Shown here in pieces: positions 28,896 to 34,413 of a stretch of 34,413 nt of DNA. Source of the DNA: a virus; IMG/VR virus record IMGVR_UViG_3300044712_000953, positions 1-34,413 of that record; one strand, 5' to 3'. A program made the position numbers and the translations under genes. Position 1 is the first letter of the stretch; each line of letters starts with the position of its first letter. The notes below the pieces were generated by a model. It saw only the letters and a list, made by a program, of their open reading frames with translations, had not been told where the DNA came from and did not search any database.

Positions 28896-30151
28896 GAAAG
28901 ATTCGCCACCCAAGTATCAAACTTGTGCTTAAGTTGCCAAGCGTACAATGCAAGCGCAATCACAGTATCATCATGATACCCTTCCGGCGCGTTATACTGC
29001 ACGTTACCACTTGCTGTTATCTCATAAGTGTAAAGTTCTAATTCGTCTTTGAGAATTTGGTAATCGGGATGAATCTCTTTAGGCTTCAACGGGTTGCATG
29101 GAAACCAGATTTCGCCGTTATCTAGCATAAGAGACAAGTTCTCTATGAGAGGCTTCTTTGTTACGCCGCTTATCTTGTAGCCCTGTAAATTACTGTATTC
29201 CCTTATGAGTTCATCATAAACTGGGTCGCCTACACCTGTACTATCTATCAGTAAGCTGGGTACGCCATAGTTTTTGCAGAAGGATACAGTTCGGCCTCTT
29301 TGGAAGTGCCAGTCGATTGTGTTGTAGCGGTCAAAGCCCAAGATTTCCCCATTAGGCCGCCCTGAGATGTGTACTGTGAAGTCCACGGTTTTTCCGTAGT
29401 CTGTGCCAACTAATACCTGTTCGCCTGTTCTGTAAGGGTCTATAGGTTTTATTTGGCGGTTTATGTTGCGGAATACTACGCCTTCGCCTTCTAATTCTTC
29501 TGCATCTATTTCTTGTCGGCGTATCATTTCGGGGAGGTCGTTGGCGATTGTGTCGATGGATTCTTTTTTTAGGAAGCCGCCGTGTTCCTGCGTGTTACTG
29601 TAGCTGCTAAAGCGCCAAGATTTGTATAGGGTTTGTTGGGGATCTTCACCTTTGGCTCGTAGTCGGCTGAACCAGTTTTTGCCTTTTGGTGTGCCTATGA
29701 AGATTACCCAAGCATCATGATCTATAGTTGAAGGCTGTAGTTCTTCGTTCCATCGAGTCTCTTTAAGTGATGCGGCTTCGTCTATTACCATACCGTGAGG
29801 TGCGCTTCCTCTCATGCTGTCTTCTCTGTCTGCGCTATGAAAGAAGCATTCCGCGTTGTTGAAGAGTTGTAGGTAACGTATGGATTCTTGTGTTTCGAGC
29901 TTCTTTTTAATCCACGCTTTAGGCGTTAACTTACGGACTTTTTGAGTAGCTGGAATAAGTTCTTTGTAGAATGGAGCTACCCACCAAATAAGACATCCAG
30001 GGTTATTTAGCATATAGAGTAAGCATTCAATCCATGCCAGCTCTGTTTTGCCCCAACGTCGCCCGCATTCAACTATTTTATATCGGGCATTTGATTGATG
30101 TACGGCTATCTGGTGCCGGTGGAGTTTGAATACTGTCTCGGCTGTTGTCAA
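28889..30151 (-). CDS. terL: Terminase large subunit
   Basis: A 420-residue protein. The ATPase has GRRWGKTE at 30-37 (Walker A), MVIDEA at 121-126 (Walker B with catalytic Glu), and FIGTPKG at 151-157 (motif III). The nuclease domain has VGTDYGKTVDF (Asp251), SLLIDSTGVGDPV (Asp303) and GYHDDTVIALALY (Asp394/395), the three acidic positions of the RNase H-like fold. It cuts and pumps the genome into the prohead. No ATG lies near the start; a TTG at 30151 with GAGTGA upstream is the best choice, overlapping the small subunit by 74 bases. Size and motifs are complete. Confidence 0.95.
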   Translation of the reverse strand: MTTAETVFKLHRHQIAVHQSNARYKIVECGRRWGKTELAWIECLLYMLNNPGCLIWWVAPFYKELIPATQKVRKLTPKAWIKKKLETQESIRYLQLFNNAECFFHSADREDSMRGSAPHGMVIDEAASLKETRWNEELQPSTIDHDAWVIFIGTPKGKNWFSRLRAKGEDPQQTLYKSWRFSSYSNTQEHGGFLKKESIDTIANDLPEMIRRQEIDAEELEGEGVVFRNINRQIKPIDPYRTGEQVLVGTDYGKTVDFTVHISGRPNGEILGFDRYNTIDWHFQRGRTVSFCKNYGVPSLLIDSTGVGDPVYDELIREYSNLQGYKISGVTKKPLIENLSLMLDNGEIWFPCNPLKPKEIHPDYQILKDELELYTYEITASGNVQYNAPEGYHDDTVIALALYAWQLKHKFDTWVANLSW

Positions 30152-30476
30152 TAATTTTCACTCTTACTGAGGGGGTTTCAGATAAGTTGTCTTGTGAGTC
30201 TTTGAGTAGAAGGGTTACTATGCGGTCTAAAGCGCGGCTGGGGTTCTCACGTTTTTCTATGCCGTATAATTCGAAGAACTCTTTAAAGAGAAACTTTTTG
30301 TAGCCGCCGCTTTTCTTCCACTTGTCTATGTCGCGTTCTATGGTTTTTCGTTCTACTCCGCATGCATCCGCCATTTCCTGTTGTGTCTCTAATAAGATAT
30401 GTGATTCAATATAGGCGAGTCGTGCTTTAGATTTGATTTTTGCGACATTTTCGGACGTGTCTGTTAGTGCCTGCAT
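30078..30476 (-). CDS. terS: Terminase small subunit (HTH)
   Basis: A 132-residue protein with an N-terminal helix-turn-helix (ESHILLETQQEMADACGVER then KTIERDIDKWKKSG), typical of phage small terminases that recognise the packaging site. A middle helical part (FLFKEFFELYGIEKRENPSR) and a Pro/Asp-rich tail follow. It lies directly upstream of the large subunit and overlaps it. The non-coding stretch upstream holds structured DNA that might be its target. Confidence 0.8.
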   Translation of the reverse strand: MQALTDTSENVAKIKSKARLAYIESHILLETQQEMADACGVERKTIERDIDKWKKSGGYKKFLFKEFFELYGIEKRENPSRALDRIVTLLLKDSQDNLSETPSVRVKIIDNSRDSIQTPPAPDSRTSIKCPI

Positions 30477-30506
30477 GGGTTGTTGCTTCCTTGCTTGTGA
30501 TACACA

Positions 30507-30517
30507 GCTTTAAATGC
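30507..30517 (-). promoter_or_regulatory. TATA-like box for the late (virion) operon
   Basis: The minus strand reads GCATTTAAAGC about 31-41 bases before the small terminase ATG at 30476, with AAGGAAG between. It could start the 16-kb late transcript. Confidence 0.45.
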
Positions 30518-30615
30518 TAAGATTGTTTTGAGTTTGTTAGGTCATGACTAAATTTTAGAGCCGCCCCTACACCTACCTACGGGTTTCTGGGGGCTTGCTC
30601 ACAATCATAAATGAA

Positions 30616-30634
30616 ACGGAGAGAGAGTCTCCGT
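30616..30634. terminator. Perfect hairpin ACGGAGA/TCTCCGT
   Basis: Seven perfect pairs around a GAGAG loop in the gap between the module ending at 30715 and the terminase genes. It may end transcripts of the upstream leftward operon or mark a packaging site. No U-run follows on either strand. Confidence 0.45.
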
Positions 30635-30635
30635 A

Positions 30636-30707
30636 TAATGCGCCACTTTCCTATTTCCAGCCCTTCAATAGGGTACGTGGTTTAGGACTGGCACGACTTG
30701 CGCATTA
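30636..30707. repeat. 72-base element bounded by TAATGCGC inverted repeats
   Basis: Eight-base perfect arms at 30636-30643 and 30700-30707 enclose a segment with its own short pairings (CCTATT/AATAGG and CCCT/AGGG as alternatives). The size is tRNA-like, but D-, anticodon- and T-arms do not form on either strand. It may be a protein-binding or RNA element. Confidence 0.5.
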
Positions 30708-30714
30708 CTATGAA

Positions 30715-30810
30715 TTACTTTTTTACTGATGGATCAAAAATGCGCCGTAGGATTAATGCGGTGACTACTGCGGCGGCTGCAACAAGAAACGCAACTAAAG
30801 CCTCAACCAT
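30715..30810 (-). CDS. Single-helix membrane microprotein, 31 aa
   Basis: The product MVEALVAFLVAAAAVVTALI followed by LRRIFDPSVKK has one transmembrane helix and a basic cytoplasmic-type end. Its ATG overlaps the upstream stop (TAATG). It is the last gene of the right-hand module. Function unknown; a small membrane effector is possible. Confidence 0.55.
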   Translation of the reverse strand: MVEALVAFLVAAAAVVTALILRRIFDPSVKK

Positions 30811-30941
30811 TATTCTTCATCCAGTATATTTCCGCAGTAAGGGCAATAAGTCCAATCGCTTTTAATGTCTGTATTATGACAGACTGAGCAATAAGAATAA
30901 GTCTGTGCGTTTACGCTTGTGGGTATAACTGTGATTTTCAT
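30810..30941 (-). CDS. Zinc-ribbon microprotein, 43 aa
   Basis: CSVC at about 18-21 and CPYCGN at about 33-38 define a typical zinc ribbon (YCSVCHNTDIKSDWTYCPYC). The ATG at 30941 has GTGATA upstream. It overlaps the following membrane peptide gene. Probably a small adaptor; no family was recognised. Confidence 0.6.
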   Translation of the reverse strand: MKITVIPTSVNAQTYSYCSVCHNTDIKSDWTYCPYCGNILDEE

Positions 30942-31068
30942 GTTATCACTTTTCCGTTGACGCTTTTGGCTTAAACAAAAGACTCACTGTAAGGGGTGGT
31001 TGGTGGCATCCGTAAACGCGAGAGTATATTCGTGTGGTGTTTCTGGAGCGACCTACCCCACCCCATTA
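30942..31068. other. Non-coding gap with long-range pairing GGGGTGG/CCACCCC
   Basis: No gene is supported in these 127 bases. GGGGTGG at 30993-30999 can pair with CCACCCC at 31058-31064 across 58 bases. A terminator, RNA-processing structure or protein site is possible. Confidence 0.45.
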
Positions 31069-31632
31069 CTAGGGAATAGCTTTGATGCTTTTGAGTTCGT
31101 TATAGCGGGTTTCCAAAGTTTTATACTGGTTTTGGAGTTCCTGCTTCTGTTGGTTTAAAGTATTGTTGAGGTTCTGGAGATTCAAGATTTTACCGTCTGA
31201 TTCAGCAGTGGCGGTGGCTACGGCTTTATCGGAGGCGGCTTTGATTTGGTTTTGGATGCTGCCGGTTTGCTCGTTTAGTTGGGCCGCCAGCTTTTCTTTC
31301 TCTGTGTTGGCTTGTTCTGTAACGGATGCTACTGTGCCCTTCAAAGACTCAACCTGTGAACTTAACATGTTTTTGGCTTTAGACGCACCCTTATACGCTA
31401 CTCCCAGGATGCCTGCTGCGCCGCCTGTTCCGGCAATAGTTGCGGTTTCGGGAATATGGGTTGTAACGTATTCTTGGGCTTGACCGCCAAATGATGATAA
31501 GGTATTCCAGATGTTTGCGGCTCCATCAGTTAACATATTGCCTTCTTCCTGTGCTGCCGTAAGTGGAATCAGAGCGCATGCTAACGCTGTGATTGAAAAT
31601 AATAAAAGGGAAATTACAATTTTGGTTTTCAT
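31069..31632 (-). CDS. Secreted or membrane-tethered coiled-coil protein, 187 aa
   Basis: A signal peptide covers residues 1-27 (KIVISLLLFSITALACALIP, then LTAA-Q). A second hydrophobic, Gly/Ala-rich stretch (TIAGTGGAAGILGVAY) lies at about 64-80. Residues of about 90-183 are a long coiled coil (QVESLKGTVASVTEQANTEK, LNQQKQELQNQYKTLETRYN). AAAGGAAA precedes the ATG. It could bridge the envelope in infection or exit, together with the neighbouring membrane proteins and the GTPase. Function unknown. Confidence 0.7.
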   Translation of the reverse strand: MKTKIVISLLLFSITALACALIPLTAAQEEGNMLTDGAANIWNTLSSFGGQAQEYVTTHIPETATIAGTGGAAGILGVAYKGASKAKNMLSSQVESLKGTVASVTEQANTEKEKLAAQLNEQTGSIQNQIKAASDKAVATATAESDGKILNLQNLNNTLNQQKQELQNQYKTLETRYNELKSIKAIP

Positions 31633-31647
31633 GGTTTCTGTTTCCTT

Positions 31648-32169
31648 TTAACTAAATGGGGTAGTTGTTGGAGTTGGAGTAGGTAATGGTGTGGGTGTTG
31701 GTATCGGTGTGGGAGTTACCGTTGGTGATACACGGAGATAAACCATTGTTGGCGCTATCGTTATTTGGTTATTATAGGTGTAGAACTCGTCGCCTGCGGA
31801 TATGAGTAATGAATTATCGGTGTTACTTCGGCCTGTGAGTGGAAACATGTATTCAGCCCATTGGAAGCCTTCGCGTACTGTTGTTTGGAACTCTATGTCG
31901 TCGCCTCGGCTACAGTTACCGCTATAGGGTAAATCTATGTAGGTTAAGGTGAGTCCTTCGCCAGGGTTCGCATGATTAGTGTAGATTACTCTGTCGATTC
32001 CAATGTTTTTCTCGATGGTGAAGGTGATTGTGCTTGAGTCTTTGCTTGTTTTCTTGTTATTTTGTGGCGCGCTTAAAGCGGATGCAATTAATGCACCTAT
32101 AACTACTATAACAACAATTATGCCGATGATTACTTTAAGGTTAACGCGGGGTTTATTTTGGCCCATCAT
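31648..32169 (-). CDS. Membrane-anchored protein with Pro/Thr-rich stalk, 173 aa
   Basis: A single N-terminal membrane helix (VIIGIIVVIVVIGALIASAL, about 13-32) is followed by an external beta-rich domain (about 45-145; STITFTIEKNIGIDRVIYTN, CSRGDDIEFQTTV) and a C-terminal stalk of TPTPIPTPTPLPTPTPTTTP. The arrangement suggests a surface-exposed protein. It follows the 126-residue gene with an ATGATG overlap. It may form part of a membrane complex with the GTPase; function unknown. Confidence 0.65.
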   Translation of the reverse strand: MMGQNKPRVNLKVIIGIIVVIVVIGALIASALSAPQNNKKTSKDSSTITFTIEKNIGIDRVIYTNHANPGEGLTLTYIDLPYSGNCSRGDDIEFQTTVREGFQWAEYMFPLTGRSNTDNSLLISAGDEFYTYNNQITIAPTMVYLRVSPTVTPTPIPTPTPLPTPTPTTTPFS

Positions 32170-32546
32170 AGCAGTTTCACCTCATCTAATGGTTGCTTAA
32201 GTTTGGGAAAAGGTACATTGAAGAGATGTATTTTTTCAGCTAATTCTTCGTTGATGTCTTGGGGGTTAAGGTGATAGGTTAAGCCGTCTTTTTGAGTGGT
32301 TGCATCAAGTTTAGCTATTACTGTGTGGTTATTTATGCAGCCTGCGCGTGTTCCATCTGATGCTTTTGTTACATTGGAAACTGCTAAGACATACTCTTTT
32401 TTGTTAATGTAGAGAAATACACCTATGTCTTTTCGGTTGTATAATTTATCGAGTTCTTTTTCGCTGAGTAGTTGGCTTATGCCGTCTGTGTCATATGCTT
32501 CGGTTGTGTTGTTCACGATTGCTTTTACGAATTGGCCTGTTCGCAT
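32166..32546 (-). CDS. Unknown 126-residue protein next to the GTPase
   Basis: Beta-rich front (GQFVKAIVNNTTEAYDTDGI, DIGVFLYINKKEYVLAVSNV) and a charged, helical end (INEELAEKIHLFNVPFPKLK). It starts four bases after the GTPase stop and is translated with the membrane proteins that follow. It could be an adaptor or regulator of the GTPase. No family was recognised. Confidence 0.6.
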   Translation of the reverse strand: MRTGQFVKAIVNNTTEAYDTDGISQLLSEKELDKLYNRKDIGVFLYINKKEYVLAVSNVTKASDGTRAGCINNHTVIAKLDATTQKDGLTYHLNPQDINEELAEKIHLFNVPFPKLKQPLDEVKLL

Positions 32547-32550
32547 TTTG

Positions 32551-33648
32551 TTAGGCTCCTGCGAAGTTGTGTAGCCAATCGTAGTAGTCTATGAAGTATG
32601 CTTCTGAGTAGCATGGTTTTCTTAGTTTTAAGCGCCAGTCGTCGCTCATGGGGTTTATTTTTCGGACGGCTATTTTGTAGCTGTCTGGTTCTTCGGGCCA
32701 GGGGATTGGCTGGTTTTTGCTGTCAAGTTCTAGCTCGAAGTAGCTAGGTAATAGTATGACGTTTGGAACTTTAAGGGATCGTACGGCTGCATATGTTGCT
32801 GGGAACGCTGATGATACGAAGTCTAAGAGGTCTTGCTGTTGCTGCTGGAACTCACGGGGATTCTTTCGGGGATCATAATGCTGGGTGATGTTGAAGCCTA
32901 ATTCGTCGCCTAATTCTCTTTGCAGTACGTCGGCGGCGGTGATTATGATTGCCATACCTTTGATAGGGCGGCTCATGTTATTCATTTTATAATAGACTAG
33001 GTCTTGGAGTAAACGAACCATGTTTACGTCGGGGTCTTCAGATAGGTATTGGTCTTTTTCTTTTTCGAGTTTGCGGCTGAAGCCTTCGGCGCGTGTACCC
33101 TTAAGGCAAATAGTGAATACGTCTGATTCCCGCATGTACCCGATGAGGTTAGCTATTTTCTGTTTTGCTAGTTCTCCTATGTCTTTTTGCTGGACTACTT
33201 GCCGAATTGTTTGCTGTATGTCTTCGCCTGCTAAGTCACAGATTGGGTTTTGGAGGTAAACGCTTTTTTTGTAGCCGAATGTGTTGTTTTCCCATTCAAG
33301 ATAGAAGCCTGCTTCTGATGCGCCGCCTGTGAAGGCTTGGGTTTTCTTCGGGAAATGCCCTGCGCGTAGGTTGGCTTTATCTTGGTGGATTTGGCCTGAT
33401 CCTTCGAGGATTTGGCAGTAGAATTTGTGGTTAGTGTTTTCCGTCATACGCACTAGAGATTCGGCTGTGATTCCCATACCTGCAACAATGGTTGATTTAC
33501 CGGATGCAACGGTGCCTATGATGCTGTTTCGGCTTTTACATGGAAAAAGTTTAGGGGATAATGCAAGGGTTCCTGGTTGGTTGGTGCTTAATATTCCTGC
33601 GGATTTGGCTAAATCGAACAGGAAGCCCTGCTGCATTATTTGACTCAT
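32551..33648 (-). CDS. TRAFAC-like P-loop GTPase (double-GTPase/adaptor type)
   Basis: A 365-residue protein. GTVASGKS at 45-52 is the Walker A motif. GHFPKKT at 97-103 contains a Thr in the switch I position. DLAGED at 138-143 is a DxxG switch motif. ITAAD at 236-240 takes the place of the base-specific [NT]KxD motif. The long helical regions after residue 145 fit this group of GTPases, which occur in bacterial and archaeal conflict systems and surface-associated operons. It overlaps the two-helix membrane gene upstream and is followed by an unknown protein and a surface protein. It lacks the extended nuclease or packaging motifs of viral packaging ATPases. Confidence 0.65.
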   Translation of the reverse strand: MSQIMQQGFLFDLAKSAGILSTNQPGTLALSPKLFPCKSRNSIIGTVASGKSTIVAGMGITAESLVRMTENTNHKFYCQILEGSGQIHQDKANLRAGHFPKKTQAFTGGASEAGFYLEWENNTFGYKKSVYLQNPICDLAGEDIQQTIRQVVQQKDIGELAKQKIANLIGYMRESDVFTICLKGTRAEGFSRKLEKEKDQYLSEDPDVNMVRLLQDLVYYKMNNMSRPIKGMAIIITAADVLQRELGDELGFNITQHYDPRKNPREFQQQQQDLLDFVSSAFPATYAAVRSLKVPNVILLPSYFELELDSKNQPIPWPEEPDSYKIAVRKINPMSDDWRLKLRKPCYSEAYFIDYYDWLHNFAGA

Positions 33649-34028
33649 GCTGTGCCGACCTCTTCAACGGTTATGGGTTTGGTTTGCTGGATTGCGGGTT
33701 GGACTGTTAAGCCTGTTTGTATGGCTGACTGTTGGGGTTGAAGGGGTATGTTTGCTTTGTAGCCGAAGACGTAGTGGCTGAAGAAGTAGAATATTACTGC
33801 GCCAAGTGCTGCTATACCGGCGTCGCCTAATAGTGCGTTGATTACGCTTTCGTTTTCTACGTCTGCTTCCCAAACGTGGAAGCCTAGATAGTACATGCCT
33901 AAAAAGCTGAAGTCATAGTAGCCTGTTAAGTGTAGTACAATTATAACCACTGCGGTTATAACTACTGTTAAGAGTATGGCCCAGACCCATAGGGGAGCGC
34001 GTTTTTTTAGTTTTGCTGTATAGGACAT
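33645..34028 (-). CDS. Two-helix membrane protein, 127 aa
   Basis: From the ATG at 34028 with GAGGTGA upstream; an upstream start at 34046 is less likely. Helices occur at about 10-33 (APLWVWAILLTVVITAVVII) and at about 58-78 (AGIAALGAVIFYFFSHYVFG), with an external loop between and a Gln/Thr/Pro-rich tail. Its stop overlaps the GTPase start (ATGA). Probably a membrane partner of the GTPase. Confidence 0.7.
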   Translation of the reverse strand: MSYTAKLKKRAPLWVWAILLTVVITAVVIIVLHLTGYYDFSFLGMYYLGFHVWEADVENESVINALLGDAGIAALGAVIFYFFSHYVFGYKANIPLQPQQSAIQTGLTVQPAIQQTKPITVEEVGTA

Positions 34029-34144
34029 TAAGTTGTCACCTCGCATCGCTTGTTTTTATGCTGCTTCTGTTTCTTAGCGAGTTTACTACCGCTTTTCCTA
34101 GCTGTGAAAAGGGTATCGTGACAACTAAAATCAATGCTGTCCAT
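34028..34144 (-). CDS. Lysine-rich microprotein, 38 aa
   Basis: The product (DSIDFSCHDTLFTARKSGSK then LAKKQKQHKNKRCEVTT) ends in a TAA that overlaps the next ATG (TAATG). The basic tail suggests nucleic-acid or membrane binding. Overlap with the next gene supports it; the upstream ribosome-binding site is weak. Confidence 0.45.
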   Translation of the reverse strand: MDSIDFSCHDTLFTARKSGSKLAKKQKQHKNKRCEVTT

Positions 34145-34182
34145 CACTTATTCAACTCAAGAATTTGTTACTGTGAAAATTG

Positions 34183-34413
34183 TTAGATTGTTATATCGAA
34201 GTAGCCTTCACCGCGACTATCACTAATCACAAGCCCCTGCGGATAATCAGGAATCAAACCGTTTCTTTCACCTTTCATTTCTGATAGAACCGCGCCTGCA
34301 CAATCCTGTGAGGTGCCCGTGTAGATGCGTTCGCGCATTTCGTCGGGGTTATTGTTTCGGCAGGCTGATACGCTGTGTTTGTAGGCGTATTGTTTGGCGA
34401 TTCGTTCTTCTAG
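34183..34413 (-). CDS. Junction-spanning protein, C-terminal part
   Basis: This frame enters from the right edge and ends in a TAA at 34183-34185. It encodes LEERIAKQYAYKHSVSACRN, then NNPDEMRERIYTGTSQDCAG and a beta-rich end (GLVISDSRGEGYFDITI). The part up to 34249 duplicates 1-165, so only 34183-34248 is unique. Together with 1-291 it forms one gene of about 118 residues. No family was recognised. Confidence 0.65.
   Translation of the reverse strand, partial: LEERIAKQYAYKHSVSACRNNNPDEMRERIYTGTSQDCAGAVLSEMKGERNGLIPDYPQGLVISDSRGEGYFDITI
34249..34413. repeat. Terminal direct repeat, right copy
   Basis: This is the second copy of the first 165 bases, with T at 34350 in place of C102 and T at 34411 in place of A163. 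It shows that the contig closes on itself. The internal mismatch may be a true variant in the population, whereas the one near the end may be an assembly edge error. Confidence 0.95.

Larger units (their letters stand above)
30477..30714. other. Non-coding structured region upstream of the terminase genes
   Basis: About 240 bases without a gene. It contains the late TATA-like box, a GCCCC/GGGGC pair (30563-30594), a seven-pair hairpin (30616-30634) and a 72-base element bounded by TAATGCGC and GCGCATTA (30636-30707). A packaging site, an RNA structure and a terminator for the upstream operon are all possible. No tRNA T-loop is seen. Confidence 0.6.

Noticed and set aside
30636-30707. tRNA gene suggested by 72-base length and pairing ends
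   Set aside because: No T-loop (GTTCRA-like), no D-arm and no five-pair anticodon stem form at the right places on either strand.
30993-31064. Second tRNA-like segment bounded by GGGGTGG and CCACCCC
   Set aside because: Also 72 bases, but the arms inside do not pair as in a tRNA on either strand.
32551-33648. Viral packaging ATPase (FtsK/HerA type) for the P-loop protein
   Set aside because: A terminase is already present, and the DxxG (DLAGED) and TAAD motifs fit a GTPase better than a packaging ATPase.
1-34413. Provirus with integrase and attachment sites
   Set aside because: No tyrosine or serine recombinase was recognised, and the terminal repeat is explained by circularity; the HTH protein at 649-1041 lacks a catalytic domain.
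1-34413. Avoidance of GATC as a sign of host restriction or Dam specificity
   Set aside because: GATC sites are readily seen in many genes, for example near 3867, 5765 and 6630, so no depletion is visible by eye.

Overview
The window looks like the complete genome of a small tailed archaeal virus (Caudoviricetes, HK97-type head), read as a linear contig from a circular or circularly permuted molecule. The first 165 bases recur at the right end (34249-34413) with two mismatches, and one minus-strand gene runs through the junction, giving a unit of about 34,248 bp. Archaeal signs are TATA-like boxes 25-45 bases before the first genes of transcription units, strong Shine-Dalgarno sites with ATGA/TAATG overlaps, many CxxC zinc-ribbon microproteins, and a secreted protein with many N-glycosylation sequons and a C-terminal IPE-hydrophobic-KK anchor like those of methanogens and Bathyarchaeia. 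The host is not identifiable; a methanogen or Bathyarchaeia-like archaeon is an inference. No integrase, polymerase, helicase, tRNA or CRISPR array is visible.

Layout. (1) 1-650, minus: end of the operon that crosses the junction, then an AT-rich gap with TATA-like boxes, an inverted repeat and a direct repeat. (2) 649-1837, minus: a DNA-binding-like HTH protein and a 264-aa unknown, preceded by iteron-like repeats. (3) 1980-3348, minus: a tight run of small zinc-ribbon proteins around a DUF559/Vsr-like nuclease. (4) A divergent promoter at 3383-3420. (5) 3458-8560, plus: zinc microproteins, a possible single-strand annealing protein, a winged helix, and a modification block of a DPPQ methyltransferase, a radical-SAM protein, an MT-A70 adenine methyltransferase and a D12-class Dam. 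(6) 8558-13316, plus: a promoter with palindromic operators, then about twenty very small overlapping genes with a phage-type N6-adenine methyltransferase among them; many end in a short tail that is itself the translated ribosome-binding site of the next gene. (7) 13331-14529, plus: a secreted membrane-anchored alpha/beta-hydrolase and a two-helix membrane protein, convergent with the late genes.

(8) 30476 down to 14504, minus: virion and packaging genes in order of transcription: small terminase, large terminase, portal (with two zinc ribbons), beta-helix spike, small proteins, DUF2341-LamG adhesin, minor head protein, prohead protease fused to a YkgJ-like cysteine domain, a separate YkgJ-like protein, scaffold, major capsid protein, three small decoration-like proteins, connector-type proteins, a second CPIC...CKC head protein, a small hydrophobic protein and a 601-aa tail hub-like protein. 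No long tape measure is present, so a short tail is likely. (9) 34185 down to 30715, minus: a module with a TRAFAC-like GTPase, membrane proteins, a secreted coiled-coil protein and two microproteins, apparently transcribed from the promoter near position 330 across the junction.

The most unusual parts are the modification block with its radical-SAM protein, the translated-SD cassette array, the protease-YkgJ fusion beside a free YkgJ protein, the glycosylated secreted hydrolase, and the GTPase/membrane module.
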